From Acinetobacter defluvii (GTDB taxonomy: Bacteria; Pseudomonadota; Gammaproteobacteria; Pseudomonadales; Moraxellaceae), in contig NZ_CP029397.2 of NCBI RefSeq assembly GCF_001704615.3, forward strand, positions 868,001 to 932,000: a stretch of 64,000 bases of DNA, read 5' to 3'. Shown piece after piece: positions 8,176-18,061 of this stretch. The translations under genes and the position numbers were made by a program. Positions within the stretch are counted from its first letter, which is position 1. Each line of letters opens with the position of its first letter. A model generated the notes under the pieces. It searched no databases. It was not told the origin of the DNA and saw only the letters and a list, made by a program, of their open reading frames with translations.

Positions 8176-8754
8176 TTAACGATTTTGGATGATCATTGTA
8201 ATACGATTTTCCTGCCCTTCCGCTAAAGCTTGTTTTAAAATTAGCTTATTCGGTAATGCAGCCGCATCGTTATAACTGAAATCAACTGTCCAACCATCCT
8301 CAATAATGGTTTTCGGGCGTTGTTGTTGATCTTTTTCAACTTGTGCTGTGGTGGTTGCAGGTTTAGCTTGTACCCAATACACAATATGGGTAATCGGTGC
8401 GACCCAACCTGTAGCACGTTCGAGTAATTCTTCAGGCGTTGCTGCGGTAATTTCGCCAGTTTTAGCACTGTTTAATGTCACTTTCCCCGGTTTTCCTTCG
8501 ATAATGGTTTTCCCAATTCCTAAAATACCCGTCAGCTGAATGTCAAAATTGTCATGATTTTGTTGCCAAGTATAAAATGCGCTGCCTGTTTGTTTGGGAG
8601 TTTTGACGCCAATTTTTCCTTCTAAACTGAAATTTTGTGCATCTTGAACTTGTAGGACAGTGGTTTGTGGGGTTTTTACATATTGCTGACAACCTGTTAA
8701 GGCAAAACTTGCTGTCGCAATCGAAGCAAAAAATACTTGAGCCATAAAACGCAT
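8176..8754 (-). CDS. lolB: Outer-membrane lipoprotein receptor LolB
   Basis: Accepts lipoproteins from LolA and inserts them into the inner leaflet of the outer membrane. A lipoprotein signal peptide ends in LTGC with the acylated Cys at residue 22. The body (192 aa) fits LolB: FSLEGKIGVKTPKQTGSAFYTWQQ near the N-terminus and a GWVAPI segment. Its position directly upstream of ispE and downstream of a TPR protein supports the call. Sequence conservation of LolB is low, so context carries part of the weight. Confidence 0.9.
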   Translation of the reverse strand: MRFMAQVFFASIATASFALTGCQQYVKTPQTTVLQVQDAQNFSLEGKIGVKTPKQTGSAFYTWQQNHDNFDIQLTGILGIGKTIIEGKPGKVTLNSAKTGEITAATPEELLERATGWVAPITHIVYWVQAKPATTTAQVEKDQQQRPKTIIEDGWTVDFSYNDAAALPNKLILKQALAEGQENRITMIIQNR

Positions 8755-8759
8755 AAAAA

Positions 8760-10487
8760 TTAACTCTTATGTAAATGTTGAGGTAACAATAAAGAATCTA
8801 GTTGCTGTAATTCAGCATCATTTGGGTGATTTTGTTTGAGTTGTTGTAACACTTGATTAAATTTGTCTAATGCACCTTGCATATATAATGATTTTGCGTA
8901 ACGTACACCAATATTAATACTGCCACTCATTTCATATGCTTTAGCAAGGACTTTGGATGAGGTTACAAAGTCATTTTGCAAGAAGGTGATATAACCTAAA
9001 GTATCTAAAATAGAGGCTTGTTCAGGAGCAAAGTCGAGTGCTTTTTCTGCATAAGTACGTGCTTCATTCAAACGACGATTTTGTAAGGCGAGTGTATAAG
9101 CATAAGCATTCAAATAGGTTGGACTGTTAGGTTCTATGCTGAGCAATTGTTTTAAAGCTTTGTCCAATTGTTCTTTATTTTCAAATGGATCTAGCAATAA
9201 AACTTCTGAGTAGAGCAACTCAGGGTCATCAGGTAAGTTTTGCACAGCCTCACTGAGCAAACGTAATGCTGCTTTTTTATTGTCCATTTTCTTTAATATT
9301 TCAGCTTGTGCTTGATAAAGAAAACTTGCATGTTGAGGATAATTAACACGTTCTTGGGTTAAAAAACGTAAAACATCATTAAGCTTGCCTTGCTTATCAT
9401 AAATTGAAATCAGGTTACGTCTAGAAACGGTGTATAAGTTTCCATCTACCAGTCGATAGTACGCTTTAGCAGTTTCAAGTTGTTGTTTACGCTCAGCATT
9501 TACAGCCAAATAAAAATAGGCATCATTTTGATATTTACTTGAATAGCGTAACTCAACCAAATAGTGTTCAGCCAAATCATATTTTTTTAGATCGATTGCG
9601 GTTAAGCCTGCAATAAATAAGGCTTCTTCAGCATCAGGCCATGTTTTGATGATTTTTTCTAACTTTTCTAAAGCTTGTTCAGCTTGATTGACCTTAATCA
9701 GGTAACGAACTTCTGCCAGTCGCACTTCCAAATTATATTTGTGCTTACGACTACTGCGCTCGTACCAGTCTAAAGTTTCTTTTTCATTGCCTAAAGCCAT
9801 CAGTAAATTGGCTTTCATTAGAATAAAACCCGTTACTTTTGGACGTTTTCTTAAGGCTTTATTTACCGTTTCTAACGCTTTTTCTATGTTGTTACTTTGC
9901 GCTTCAAGACCAGCAATAAGGATCAAAACTGAAGGGTTATTTTTTTCTTTACTGGCATAAAGCGTGTTGAGAAGATTTACACGATCCTCCTCAGATTCTG
10001 GGGTGATCCCTGCCAAAATTTGTTCTAAATCCGCATTTGGATCAATATTTAAAATATGATCTAAAGTTTCTGCTGCAAGTTGGTATTCATGGGCTTTTAA
10101 TGCAATGTGTGCCAAATAAAACTTGGCAGGGACATCTTCTGGCTCTTGTACTACCCAATGAGTGGCAACGTCTAAAGCGGCTTGTAAGTCTTGGTATTCA
10201 ATCGCAACATCTAGCGCACGTTGCTTGATTGAGGTTGAATTATTACGGATTGCAAGTACGGTATAGTTGTGCAAAGCTGTAGGTATGTCATGATATGCCA
10301 AAGCAAATTCAGCAATCATGCTTTGTTTTAGTGCTTCTGTATTATAGTTTGCATGATACAATTCGCTAGCTGCTCGAATATGAGCGCTAGAAGCCATACT
10401 ACCAACAAGTAAGAATGTGGTAGAATATTGCTTAATTGTCGTGCCGTTAATGCGGCTGCTTATTTGACGCAATTTTTCTTTATCCAA
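8760..10487 (-). CDS. Tetratricopeptide-repeat protein upstream of lolB
   Basis: A 575-aa protein made mostly of TPR-like helical pairs (for example the repeats around EKALETVNKALRKRP, QALEKLEKIIKTWPDAEEA and ARTYAEKALDFAPEQASILDTLGYI). A hydrophobic stretch near residues 24-38 after a basic start may be an uncleaved or cleaved export signal. TPR proteins at this position occur next to lolB-ispE in related bacteria and are often annotated as exported, but a precise role is not known to me. Six bp separate it from lolB, so they form an operon. It is divergent from hemA with 62 bp between the start codons. Confidence 0.85.
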   Translation of the reverse strand: MDKEKLRQISSRINGTTIKQYSTTFLLVGSMASSAHIRAASELYHANYNTEALKQSMIAEFALAYHDIPTALHNYTVLAIRNNSTSIKQRALDVAIEYQDLQAALDVATHWVVQEPEDVPAKFYLAHIALKAHEYQLAAETLDHILNIDPNADLEQILAGITPESEEDRVNLLNTLYASKEKNNPSVLILIAGLEAQSNNIEKALETVNKALRKRPKVTGFILMKANLLMALGNEKETLDWYERSSRKHKYNLEVRLAEVRYLIKVNQAEQALEKLEKIIKTWPDAEEALFIAGLTAIDLKKYDLAEHYLVELRYSSKYQNDAYFYLAVNAERKQQLETAKAYYRLVDGNLYTVSRRNLISIYDKQGKLNDVLRFLTQERVNYPQHASFLYQAQAEILKKMDNKKAALRLLSEAVQNLPDDPELLYSEVLLLDPFENKEQLDKALKQLLSIEPNSPTYLNAYAYTLALQNRRLNEARTYAEKALDFAPEQASILDTLGYITFLQNDFVTSSKVLAKAYEMSGSINIGVRYAKSLYMQGALDKFNQVLQQLKQNHPNDAELQQLDSLLLPQHLHKS

Positions 10488-10549
10488 GTATGCTTTTTAT
10501 GACACCGTTATTGCACAATAGCATAAATTTAGCGAAATGATGATCTGAT

Positions 10550-11839
10550 ATGTCTTTCTTTGCATTGGGTGTCAACCATCAAACTGCTTCTGTAGAGCTC
10601 CGTGAAAAAGTCGCTTTTAATCCTGAGCGCTTGACCACATTGCTGACAGAACAGTACCAACACCATAAGATGAATGATATGGTGGTGGTTTCGACTTGTA
10701 ATCGTACCGAAGTCTATGCCATGGCTGAAAATGCCGATATGGTATTAGATTGGCTCGCTCAAACAAATGGCATTGATGTAAAGCAATTGTCAAATCATGT
10801 ATATCGTTATGAAAATAGTGATGCTGTTTCACACTTAATGCGTGTTGCAAGTGGTTTAGATTCACTGATGTTGGGTGAGCCACAAATTTTAGGGCAAGTT
10901 AAGACTGCGCTTGCACTAGCAAAAGATGCAAAGGTCGTTTCTCAAAATCTGAATCAAATTTTTGAATATGCTTTTTATGCAGCCAAACGTGTACGCTCTG
11001 AAACTGCGGTTGGAAGTCATGCTGTTTCGATGGGCTATGCAGTTGCACAGTTGGCTTTGCAAGTATTTAGTCAACCTGCAAAACTTACTGTCATGGTGGT
11101 TGCAGCAGGTGAAATGAACAGTTTGGTAGCAAAACATTTAGCCGAAATGGGTGTGGCTAAAATCCTTATTTGTAACCGTGGGCGTGAGCGTGCTGAAAAG
11201 CTTGCACAAGAGATTGCACATCGTGTCGAAGTGGAAATCATTCCATTTTCAGAGCTTGCTGAAAATCTATATCGTGCAGATGTAATTTCAAGCTGTACAG
11301 GCAGTTTATATCAGGTGATTTCATTTGCTGATGTGAAAGCGGCTTTAAAAAAACGCCGTTATCAACAAATGCTGTTGGTTGATCTAGCGGTACCACGTGA
11401 TATCGACTCCAAAGTAGAAAGCTTGGATGGCGTGTATTTGTATGGGGTTGATGATCTGCAATCCGTCATTGATGAAAATCTTGCCCATCGTCGTCAGGCT
11501 GCGGTTGAAGCTGAAGTGATGGTGAATCAATTGGTCACGCAATTGGTTACACAGCAAAAAATTAATGATGCAGGTGAAACGATTCATCATTATCGTCAGC
11601 AAGGTGAACAGCTTAGTCAGCTTGAATTAATTTATGCTTTGCAGCGGATTCAAGCAGGAGAAGATGCAGCCACCGTTTTACAAGAGTTTAATCATCGTTT
11701 AACGCAAAAGCTTTTGCATCCAACCTCAATTTTGCTGCGTCACGCTGCCAAAGATGAAGATCCTTCGCATTTTGAATGGTTAAAAGAAAATATTCAGGAT
11801 ATTTTTGAAAATACACGTCAAGTAAAAGTAAAAACTTGA
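10550..11839 (+). CDS. hemA: Glutamyl-tRNA reductase
   Basis: First committed step of C5-pathway tetrapyrrole synthesis: reduces Glu-tRNA(Glu) to glutamate-1-semialdehyde with NADPH. The catalytic Cys50 lies in [12 protein letters not shown], the substrate-binding [16 protein letters not shown] segment follows, and the Rossmann segment [21 protein letters not shown] binds NADPH. Length (429 aa) is normal. The shared 62-bp region with the divergent TPR-lolB-ispE operon must hold both promoters. In many gammaproteobacteria hemA also neighbours lolB-ispE-prs, as here. Confidence 0.97.
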   Translation: MSFFALGVNHQTASVELREKVAFNPERLTTLLTEQYQHHKMNDMVVVSTCNRTEVYAMAENADMVLDWLAQTNGIDVKQLSNHVYRYENSDAVSHLMRVASGLDSLMLGEPQILGQVKTALALAKDAKVVSQNLNQIFEYAFYAAKRVRSETAVGSHAVSMGYAVAQLALQVFSQPAKLTVMVVAAGEMNSLVAKHLAEMGVAKILICNRGRERAEKLAQEIAHRVEVEIIPFSELAENLYRADVISSCTGSLYQVISFADVKAALKKRRYQQMLLVDLAVPRDIDSKVESLDGVYLYGVDDLQSVIDENLAHRRQAAVEAEVMVNQLVTQLVTQQKINDAGETIHHYRQQGEQLSQLELIYALQRIQAGEDAATVLQEFNHRLTQKLLHPTSILLRHAAKDEDPSHFEWLKENIQDIFENTRQVKVKT

Positions 11840-11842
11840 GTC

Positions 11843-12262
11843 TTAATCTTGTGGTGCAATTGCCTGTATTGAAAACTCTTTTTGAGCAATAAACTCACAA
11901 TAACAATGCTGTCCAAGTACTAAAAAGCGCGTCAGATTTAAACGACCAAGCGCATCAAAATCTTGAATTTTTTCTAAGTCAGCATGGTCACATCTAAAAA
12001 TTCCACGATAAGCATGCTCTGAAATTGTTGTAAGATCATATTTTTTAGCAAGTTGTTCTAACCACATTTCATCATTTTCATAATAGAAACTGGCGATATT
12101 CTTAAAATACAAACTAAAATAAATAATATGTTCATGCCCAACATAGCCACCATCCAAAGTGATTTTTAACTGTTCCTGTTGGTGTGAGAGTTCAATTTGA
12201 AAATCACAACCTTCAAGAAAAATATGATCTAAGGGAATTGCTAAAAGTGAATGTGGCATCAT
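11843..12262 (-). CDS. Unknown small cytoplasmic protein
   Basis: A 139-aa acidic, soluble protein beginning at the ATG pair at 12262. No signal peptide or membrane segment is present. I do not recognise the family. It is rich in aromatic residues and carries several His and Cys residues (HCYCEF near the C-terminus), without a clear metal-site spacing. It ends three bases from the hemA stop (convergent) and lies 20 bp downstream of dnaG on the same strand, so it is probably co-transcribed with dnaG. Confidence 0.75.
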   Translation of the reverse strand: MMPHSLLAIPLDHIFLEGCDFQIELSHQQEQLKITLDGGYVGHEHIIYFSLYFKNIASFYYENDEMWLEQLAKKYDLTTISEHAYRGIFRCDHADLEKIQDFDALGRLNLTRFLVLGQHCYCEFIAQKEFSIQAIAPQD

Positions 12263-12282
12263 GAAAATTCAGTATGTAAAAC

Positions 12283-14184
12283 TTAACTATGCACCAATTT
12301 TAAACTAATTTTCTTGGTGAGTTCATTGAGTTGTTGACGTAAATTACGAGATTCACTTAAGGATGCAGGCGCTTTCATTTTTTGACGCAGATACTTTTCT
12401 TGCAAAGACAATGAATATTCAGCTGCTAATTTATCCGCCATTTCAGGGGCTTGGATTAAGTTTTGAATATTGGTGCGCTGCATAATTTCAGACAGCTCTA
12501 AATGATAAGTGCTGCAAGCACCTAAAATATAATAAGTTGCAAGCTCTTGATCATCGGGTAAATCATCAAAAACAAGGTCAAAAATAGCAAGCACTTTGGC
12601 AAGTAATTCATCAGGATGGATAAATGCCCGTAACACCTCAAAATGAATGTATAAGAAAGGATGCTGCATCAAGATTGCTACTGCAAAATCTTCATCTTTG
12701 GTGCGAATGTTAAAAGACAAAGAGGCATCTAAGCTCACTTGTGGTTGCCATTTTTTATTAAAACCTAATTTCTCACGGAAAAATTGTCTTAATAAATAAC
12801 GATATGAACCTTGTTTTGGAAGTAGTTCAACCAATTGATTCAGTTCTGCCATAACCTGACTTTTGCCTTCAGGCGTATTTATCGCATAGTTTTGACTGAG
12901 TAAAGCAAATAAAAAATCAGATAGCAGGGGAGCACTTTGCCACAAACGTTGAAAGGTTTCCATGCCTTCTTTACGGATCAATGAGTCTGGATCGTGTTCC
13001 TTAGGTAAAACGAAAAACTTGAGTTCACGTCCGTCATTGAGCAAGGGTAAAGCGATTTCTAAAGTACGACGGGCAGCTTTTTGACCTGCTGCATCACCAT
13101 CAAACGCAATCGTAATTTGATTATTTTGTTTAAATAAAATACCCAAATGTTCAGCATTACTCGCTGTGCCAAGCATGGCTACAGCCCCCGAAATGCCATA
13201 CTGTTGTAAGGCGATCACATCCATATAACCTTCGACCATCAGCCAGTCTTGAGAACGTTCTTTACGCCCCTCATATAAGCCGTAGAGCAATTGGTTTTTA
13301 TGGAAAACTTCAGAGTCTGGTGAGTTGATGTATTTCGGTTTAATTTCATCATTCAGCGCACGACCACCAAAACCAACGACACGACCTTTTGAGTCACGAA
13401 TCGGAAAAATCACCCGATCACGTAGTAGGTCAAAATCACGTCCACTATCACTGGTACGGATCAGACCGAGCAGCTTTAAACCTGCAATATCTTGTGGAAA
13501 GGCTTTTTCTAAGTGTTGCCAGTCTTCGGGTGCATAGCCCAAACGCCAATATTGAATCGTATTTTTACTTAAACCACGGTGTTTAAAATAGTGCTGTGCG
13601 GTTTTGCTATGTGGCAGTTGTTTTTCATAAAACTGTGCGACATTTTCCAAGAGGTCATATAAGTTTCCGTCTTGTGGAATTTGCTCAAAAGGCGTAGTTT
13701 CAAACTGTGTTGGGTCAAAATGATCAAAATCAGGATATTGGTTAAATGCCTCAAAAGGGTCAATTTCCGAAGGCATTCCCTCATTTTGTAGCGTCGGTTG
13801 CGTACTTTGCGGATCAGCAACTTTATGCTCTATAACAGGTTGTTGCTTAGGGGCTTCACGTTTATAAGACAATTTTTTATTGTCTTGATTATCTTTTGGA
13901 AGCTCGATGCCTGTTTGACTGGCTAAGTCTTTCATGACATCAACAAAGTTGCGATGGTCAATATCCATTAAAAAACGGATGGCATTTCCATTGGCTTGGC
14001 AACCAAAACAATGGAAATATTGTTTGTCACGATAAACATGAAAAGAGGGCGTTTTTTCCTGATGAAAAGGGCAACAGCCTGAATAAGTACGTCCTGTTTT
14101 TTTCAACTTCACACGTTGACCAATCAAATCGACAATGTCAGTTCGATCTAAAATTTGATCAATGGTGTGCTGAGGAATAGCCAT
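12283..14184 (-). CDS. dnaG: DNA primase
   Basis: Synthesises RNA primers for replication. The N-terminal CHC2 zinc-binding motif is intact (Cys38, His41, Cys59, Cys62 in CCPFH...HCFGC). The catalytic core has VIFPIRDSKGRVVGFGGR and the Toprim block MVEGYMDVIALQQYGI around residue 317, with AFDGDAAGQKAA further on. The C-terminal part should bind DnaB. At 633 aa it is slightly longer than E. coli (581). A low-complexity insertion at about residues 110-165, rich in Pro, Gln and Asp/Glu, separates the zinc domain from the polymerase core. The classic rpsU-dnaG-rpoD neighbourhood is absent. Confidence 0.96.
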   Translation of the reverse strand: MAIPQHTIDQILDRTDIVDLIGQRVKLKKTGRTYSGCCPFHQEKTPSFHVYRDKQYFHCFGCQANGNAIRFLMDIDHRNFVDVMKDLASQTGIELPKDNQDNKKLSYKREAPKQQPVIEHKVADPQSTQPTLQNEGMPSEIDPFEAFNQYPDFDHFDPTQFETTPFEQIPQDGNLYDLLENVAQFYEKQLPHSKTAQHYFKHRGLSKNTIQYWRLGYAPEDWQHLEKAFPQDIAGLKLLGLIRTSDSGRDFDLLRDRVIFPIRDSKGRVVGFGGRALNDEIKPKYINSPDSEVFHKNQLLYGLYEGRKERSQDWLMVEGYMDVIALQQYGISGAVAMLGTASNAEHLGILFKQNNQITIAFDGDAAGQKAARRTLEIALPLLNDGRELKFFVLPKEHDPDSLIRKEGMETFQRLWQSAPLLSDFLFALLSQNYAINTPEGKSQVMAELNQLVELLPKQGSYRYLLRQFFREKLGFNKKWQPQVSLDASLSFNIRTKDEDFAVAILMQHPFLYIHFEVLRAFIHPDELLAKVLAIFDLVFDDLPDDQELATYYILGACSTYHLELSEIMQRTNIQNLIQAPEMADKLAAEYSLSLQEKYLRQKMKAPASLSESRNLRQQLNELTKKISLKLVHS

Positions 14185-14279
14185 AAGTTAAAGCCAAGTC
14201 GAGGAGATAAACCAGTCGGTCGATAAGTTTAGCTTAGATTTGCCAAGGCGTATATGTGTATTGGATTTGCTTACATATA

Positions 14280-14312
14280 AAAAAGGCAGAATATAAATTC
14301 TGCCTTTGTGAG
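14280..14312 (-). terminator. Terminator of bamD
   Basis: Eleven-base inverted repeat AAAGGCAGAAT / ATTCTGCCTTT with a short loop; the minus strand continues into a T-run. It separates bamD from the dnaG promoter region. Confidence 0.85.
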
Positions 14313-14321
14313 ATATTTAAA

Positions 14322-15401
14322 TCATTGTTGTTGAGGTTGTTCCGTCTGCTCGGTTTGAGTCTGTGGCTGTGTACGTTGACCATCATAGAGGCTTTCATTG
14401 GCATTTGCATAGTCACCAGAACTTTGGCGATCAGGACGATCTAGCAAACCAAAAGTTGCACGGTTTAACCAACTTGGTTTATTTTCTGAGGAATCTTGCG
14501 CTTGTGCATTTGACTCATTCGTTTCAACTGCGCCACCTGTTTTTTCGCTACGTCCAAAAATACCCAAAGTTGCACGGTTCAAGAAGCTACCTTCTTTACG
14601 TGCAGCACGTAAATTCACCTCACCGTTTGATTTAACTAAATTTGGATAATTCAGTTTTAAAATTTCAACATATTGTTGAGAAGTAGCTTTGTCGCCAAGT
14701 TTGTCATAGCCATACGCCATGGTTGCAAGTGCTTCAGCGACTTGAGGGGTTTGTGGATAATGTTCAATTACCCATTGTGAGCGTTCAACAGCGGCTAAAT
14801 ACGCTTTACGTTTAACGTTAAAGCGTGCAGCATTCATTTCGCTTTCAGCAAGTTCTTGCCCAATAAACTTCATACGTTGCGCAGCGTCAACTGCATATTG
14901 GCTGCTTGGGAAGCGGCGAATAAAATCTACAAAGTTTTGGTAGGCATTTTTTAAATAACTGGTATCACGGTGTGATTGCTTGAGCGAGGTATAACGCATC
15001 AAGCCGTCATAATTTTGTTCCATATTCGCCACACCACGAACGTAGTAAGCATAATCAACATTTGGATGTTGTGGATTTAAACGAATAAAACGTTCAGCAT
15101 GGGCAATCGTCGCCTCATAATCTTTTTGTTTAAATTTGGTATAAATCATTTCCAACTGTGCTTGTTGGGCATATTGACCTGTTGGGTAATAGGTATCAAT
15201 TGCTTGAAATGATTTTTCAGCATCGCCATATTGACCCTTATCTAAGGCTTTCATCGCTTTGTTGTAATAGCTTTGCTCGCTTGACTGAGGACCAGTATCG
15301 ACAACATCTTTTTTACTTGGATTGCTGCTACAGCCTACAAATGCCGTTGCGATGCTCAAAGATAAAGCAAGCATTGTAACTTTATAACGTGGTAGCGACA
15401 T
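14322..15401 (-). CDS. bamD: Outer-membrane assembly lipoprotein BamD
   Basis: Essential lipoprotein of the BAM complex that folds beta-barrel proteins in the outer membrane. The lipobox FVGC puts the acylated Cys at residue 24. Residues about 40-260 hold the five TPR-like repeats (YYNKAMKALDKGQYGDAEKSFQAI, QAQLEMIYTKFKQKDYEATI, FVDFIRRFPSSQYAVDAAQRM). At 359 aa it is about 110 residues longer than the E. coli protein. The extra C-terminal tail carries two similar blocks, FLNRATLGIFGRSE and WLNRATFGLLDRPD, in a disordered, Gln-rich setting. Divergent from rluD, as in many relatives. Confidence 0.93.
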   Translation of the reverse strand: MSLPRYKVTMLALSLSIATAFVGCSSNPSKKDVVDTGPQSSEQSYYNKAMKALDKGQYGDAEKSFQAIDTYYPTGQYAQQAQLEMIYTKFKQKDYEATIAHAERFIRLNPQHPNVDYAYYVRGVANMEQNYDGLMRYTSLKQSHRDTSYLKNAYQNFVDFIRRFPSSQYAVDAAQRMKFIGQELAESEMNAARFNVKRKAYLAAVERSQWVIEHYPQTPQVAEALATMAYGYDKLGDKATSQQYVEILKLNYPNLVKSNGEVNLRAARKEGSFLNRATLGIFGRSEKTGGAVETNESNAQAQDSSENKPSWLNRATFGLLDRPDRQSSGDYANANESLYDGQRTQPQTQTEQTEQPQQQ

Positions 15402-15472
15402 AAAAATTCCTCTGTTTATACGGGCAATAGGCTACAATTGCGCTATTAAACCACTTTTGTCCGAATGAGCAA

Positions 15473-16525
15473 ATGACTTCAGCACAATCTTCTAATTCTA
15501 ATTTCTCAGAAAATGATTTCAATTTACTTGAAGATTCTGAGGATGCAGATAATCATACTTCAGCCTTAACTGCAACACGTTTATCGTTGCAATTTCAATT
15601 GGATGACAGTTATTTAGGGCAACGCATAGACCAAGTTGCAGCCGCCGTTTGGAGTGACTTTTCCCGAGAAAAGCTCAAACAATGGTTGAAGGATGGTCAT
15701 TTGTTGGTAAATGGTAACACTGTTAAGCCAAAGTACAAATGCGAAGGCAATGAGTTACTGACTTTAGAGGTTGAGTTAGAAGCGCAAACTTCAGCACAAC
15801 CTGAAAATATTCCATTGGATATTGTCTATGAAGACGATGATATTATTGTGATCAATAAACCTGTAGGCATGGTGGTGCATCCAGGTGCAGGCAATTCAAA
15901 TGGGACACTGGTTAATGCCTTATTACACCATTATCCAAAATCATCTGAATTAACCCGTGCAGGCTTGGTACATCGTATAGATAAAGATACCAGTGGCTTG
16001 TTAGTCGTTGCGAAAAATTTGGAAGCACAGTTTTCACTCAGTAAACAACTGGCTAAAAAGTCAGTTTATCGTGTGTATGATTTGATTTGCTATGGCAATA
16101 TCATTGCAGGCGGTACGATTGATGAACCTATTAAACGCCATCCTGTTGATCGTATTAAAATGGCGATTCTCCCAGGTGGGCGTGATGCAGTGACACATTA
16201 TAATGTCAAAGAGCGTTTCCAAAATTTTACCCGTGTTCAAGCACAACTTGAAACAGGGCGCACCCATCAGATTCGTGTACATTTCACTTATATTGGTTAT
16301 CCTTTGGTGGGTGATCCTGTGTATATGAGTCGAGTTAAAGTGCCTGCGGGTGCATCTGAGTTGCTCAGTGATACTTTGCGTGGCTTTAAGCGTCAAGCCT
16401 TACATGCTGCTAAATTAGGTCTAATCCATCCACGTAGTAAAGAGGAAATGTTGTTTGAAGCACCTTGGCCAGAGGATTTTACGACTTTGGTCAACACGTT
16501 ACGCTCTGAAAATAAAGCGTATTGA
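15473..16525 (+). CDS. rluD: 23S rRNA pseudouridine synthase RluD
   Basis: Modifies uridines of helix 69 in 23S rRNA (positions 1911, 1915 and 1917 in E. coli numbering). An N-terminal S4 RNA-binding domain (GQRIDQVAAAVWSDFSREKLKQWLKDGHLLVNG) precedes the RluA-family catalytic domain with the active-site Asp in HRIDKDTSGLLVVAKN and the LETGRTHQIRVHF motif. The protein has 350 aa, including an acidic N-terminal extension of about 35 residues. The bamD-divergent rluD-pgeF arrangement is the usual one and supports RluD over its paralogues. Confidence 0.94.
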   Translation: MTSAQSSNSNFSENDFNLLEDSEDADNHTSALTATRLSLQFQLDDSYLGQRIDQVAAAVWSDFSREKLKQWLKDGHLLVNGNTVKPKYKCEGNELLTLEVELEAQTSAQPENIPLDIVYEDDDIIVINKPVGMVVHPGAGNSNGTLVNALLHHYPKSSELTRAGLVHRIDKDTSGLLVVAKNLEAQFSLSKQLAKKSVYRVYDLICYGNIIAGGTIDEPIKRHPVDRIKMAILPGGRDAVTHYNVKERFQNFTRVQAQLETGRTHQIRVHFTYIGYPLVGDPVYMSRVKVPAGASELLSDTLRGFKRQALHAAKLGLIHPRSKEEMLFEAPWPEDFTTLVNTLRSENKAY

Positions 16526-16549
16526 TCACGTTCTAAAAAGGAGAATCAC

Positions 16550-17290
16550 ATGCAATTTGTTCAAGGATTACCGCAAGGCGTATTTGTCGGACAAACCCAA
16601 ATCCAACATCCGCAAGCATTGCCATCAGCGCAAGCTGAACTTGCAGGGTTCAACTTGGCATTGCATGTGAATGATGATCCTAAACGTGTGCAAAAACATC
16701 GCATGATGTTATTAGATGAATTTTCTAAATACGGTGTCAGTAAAATCACATGGATGACGCAAACGCATAGCACAATTTGCCATACCATCAATGAGCAAAT
16801 GCCATTGGAAGCTTTGGTGGGGGATGGTTTAGTTACCCAGAAAAAAGCCCATGCTTTAATGATGATGACGGCTGATTGTTTACCTGTGGTATTGGGAAAT
16901 GCTCAAGGCACAGAAATAGCAAACTTGCATGCAGGGTGGCGTGGTTTGGCAGGTGGTATCATTGAAAATACCATTGCAGAGATGCAAACCCAGCCAAGTT
17001 GGGCGTGGCTCGGTGCTGCAATTAGTCAACCTTGTTTTGAAATAGGTGCGGAAGTAAAAGCTGCTTTTTGTGATAAATATCCTGAGCTTGTAGATGCCTT
17101 CAAAGATGGCGAAAAACAAGGTAAATACTATGCCGACCTTTATGCCATTGCCCGTTTTATTCTCAAATTAAATGGTGTCGAGCATGTCTTTGGCGGGGAA
17201 CAATGTTCATATTTGCAAGACCAAGATTTTTATTCATATCGTAGATCTGCAAAAACAGGACGTATGGCGACATTCGTGTTTATGCAGTAA
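16550..17290 (+). CDS. pgeF: Laccase-domain purine nucleoside phosphorylase (YfiH/PgeF)
   Basis: Member of the multicopper-oxidoreductase-like YfiH/DUF152 family, reported in the literature as peptidoglycan editing factor and purine nucleoside phosphorylase/adenosine deaminase. Key metal-site features are visible: WMTQTHS, ALMMMTADCLPVVLGN and IANLHAGWRGLAGGI. Length (246 aa) is typical. A good AAGGAG precedes the ATG at 16550, 24 bp after rluD, so the two are an operon. The physiological role in this genus is not shown by the sequence. Confidence 0.92.
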   Translation: MQFVQGLPQGVFVGQTQIQHPQALPSAQAELAGFNLALHVNDDPKRVQKHRMMLLDEFSKYGVSKITWMTQTHSTICHTINEQMPLEALVGDGLVTQKKAHALMMMTADCLPVVLGNAQGTEIANLHAGWRGLAGGIIENTIAEMQTQPSWAWLGAAISQPCFEIGAEVKAAFCDKYPELVDAFKDGEKQGKYYADLYAIARFILKLNGVEHVFGGEQCSYLQDQDFYSYRRSAKTGRMATFVFMQ

Positions 17291-17329
17291 TTCATGTAAA
17301 CTTGAGTAAATCTGTTTGTTTTAATTGCT

Positions 17330-17884
17330 ATGTCTGTACCTACCCATTCTCTTGCTATTGTTTATCATAGTCCTTATGGACACACTGCAAAAGTTGCCCA
17401 ATATATTGCACAAGGTGCAACACAAGTGGGCGTCATTGCACATTTGATGAATATTGAAAATATAGATTGGGATCAATTAGACCAAGCGGATGCCATTATC
17501 TTCGGTTGTCCAACATATATGGGCAGTTTAACCTCTGGATTAAAACAATTTATGGAGCAGTCCTCTAAACGTTGGCTAGCTCGTTCTTGGCAGGGCAAAC
17601 TTGCAGCAGGTTTTACCAATAGTGGTGGGTTAAGCGGTGATAAACTCGCAGTATTACAACAGATTAATCTATTTGCGATGCAGCATGGTATGTTGTGGAC
17701 GGGTTTACCGCTGATGCCAACAGGTCGTAGTGCAGATGACTTAAATCGTATGTCAGGTTTTTTAGGATTAATGACCCAGTCTGATAATGCGCCTGTAGAA
17801 GTTACTCCACCAAAAGGAGATTTGGAAACTGCAATTTGGTTTGGTGAGTATGTTGCCTTATTGTTAATGAGAATATTTAAATAA
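17330..17884 (+). CDS. Flavodoxin / NAD(P)H-quinone oxidoreductase-like protein
   Basis: A 184-aa flavodoxin-fold protein of the WrbA/NADPH-dependent FMN reductase group. The FMN phosphate loop HSPYGHTAKVAQYIAQGA lies near the N-terminus, and GCPTYMGSLTSGLKQFME is the typical isoalloxazine-side loop. It is probably a cytoplasmic quinone or FMN-dependent reductase. The exact acceptor cannot be told, and WrbA itself is not certain. It follows pgeF by 39 bp on the same strand. Confidence 0.85.
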   Translation: MSVPTHSLAIVYHSPYGHTAKVAQYIAQGATQVGVIAHLMNIENIDWDQLDQADAIIFGCPTYMGSLTSGLKQFMEQSSKRWLARSWQGKLAAGFTNSGGLSGDKLAVLQQINLFAMQHGMLWTGLPLMPTGRSADDLNRMSGFLGLMTQSDNAPVEVTPPKGDLETAIWFGEYVALLLMRIFK

Positions 17885-18061
17885 CTTCCCTTTAAACAAG
17901 TGTTTAAAAATATAAAATGTGAAGCACATCATAAAATAATACTTTTTATATGAATTGTGTAAAATAATTGCCTGCAATAATTTTAAATTTAATGAATAAT
18001 ACTCCGACTTGCTGATGGAATTGGCACGTAATAAATAAAATAAAAATTTGGAGTAAATCAA

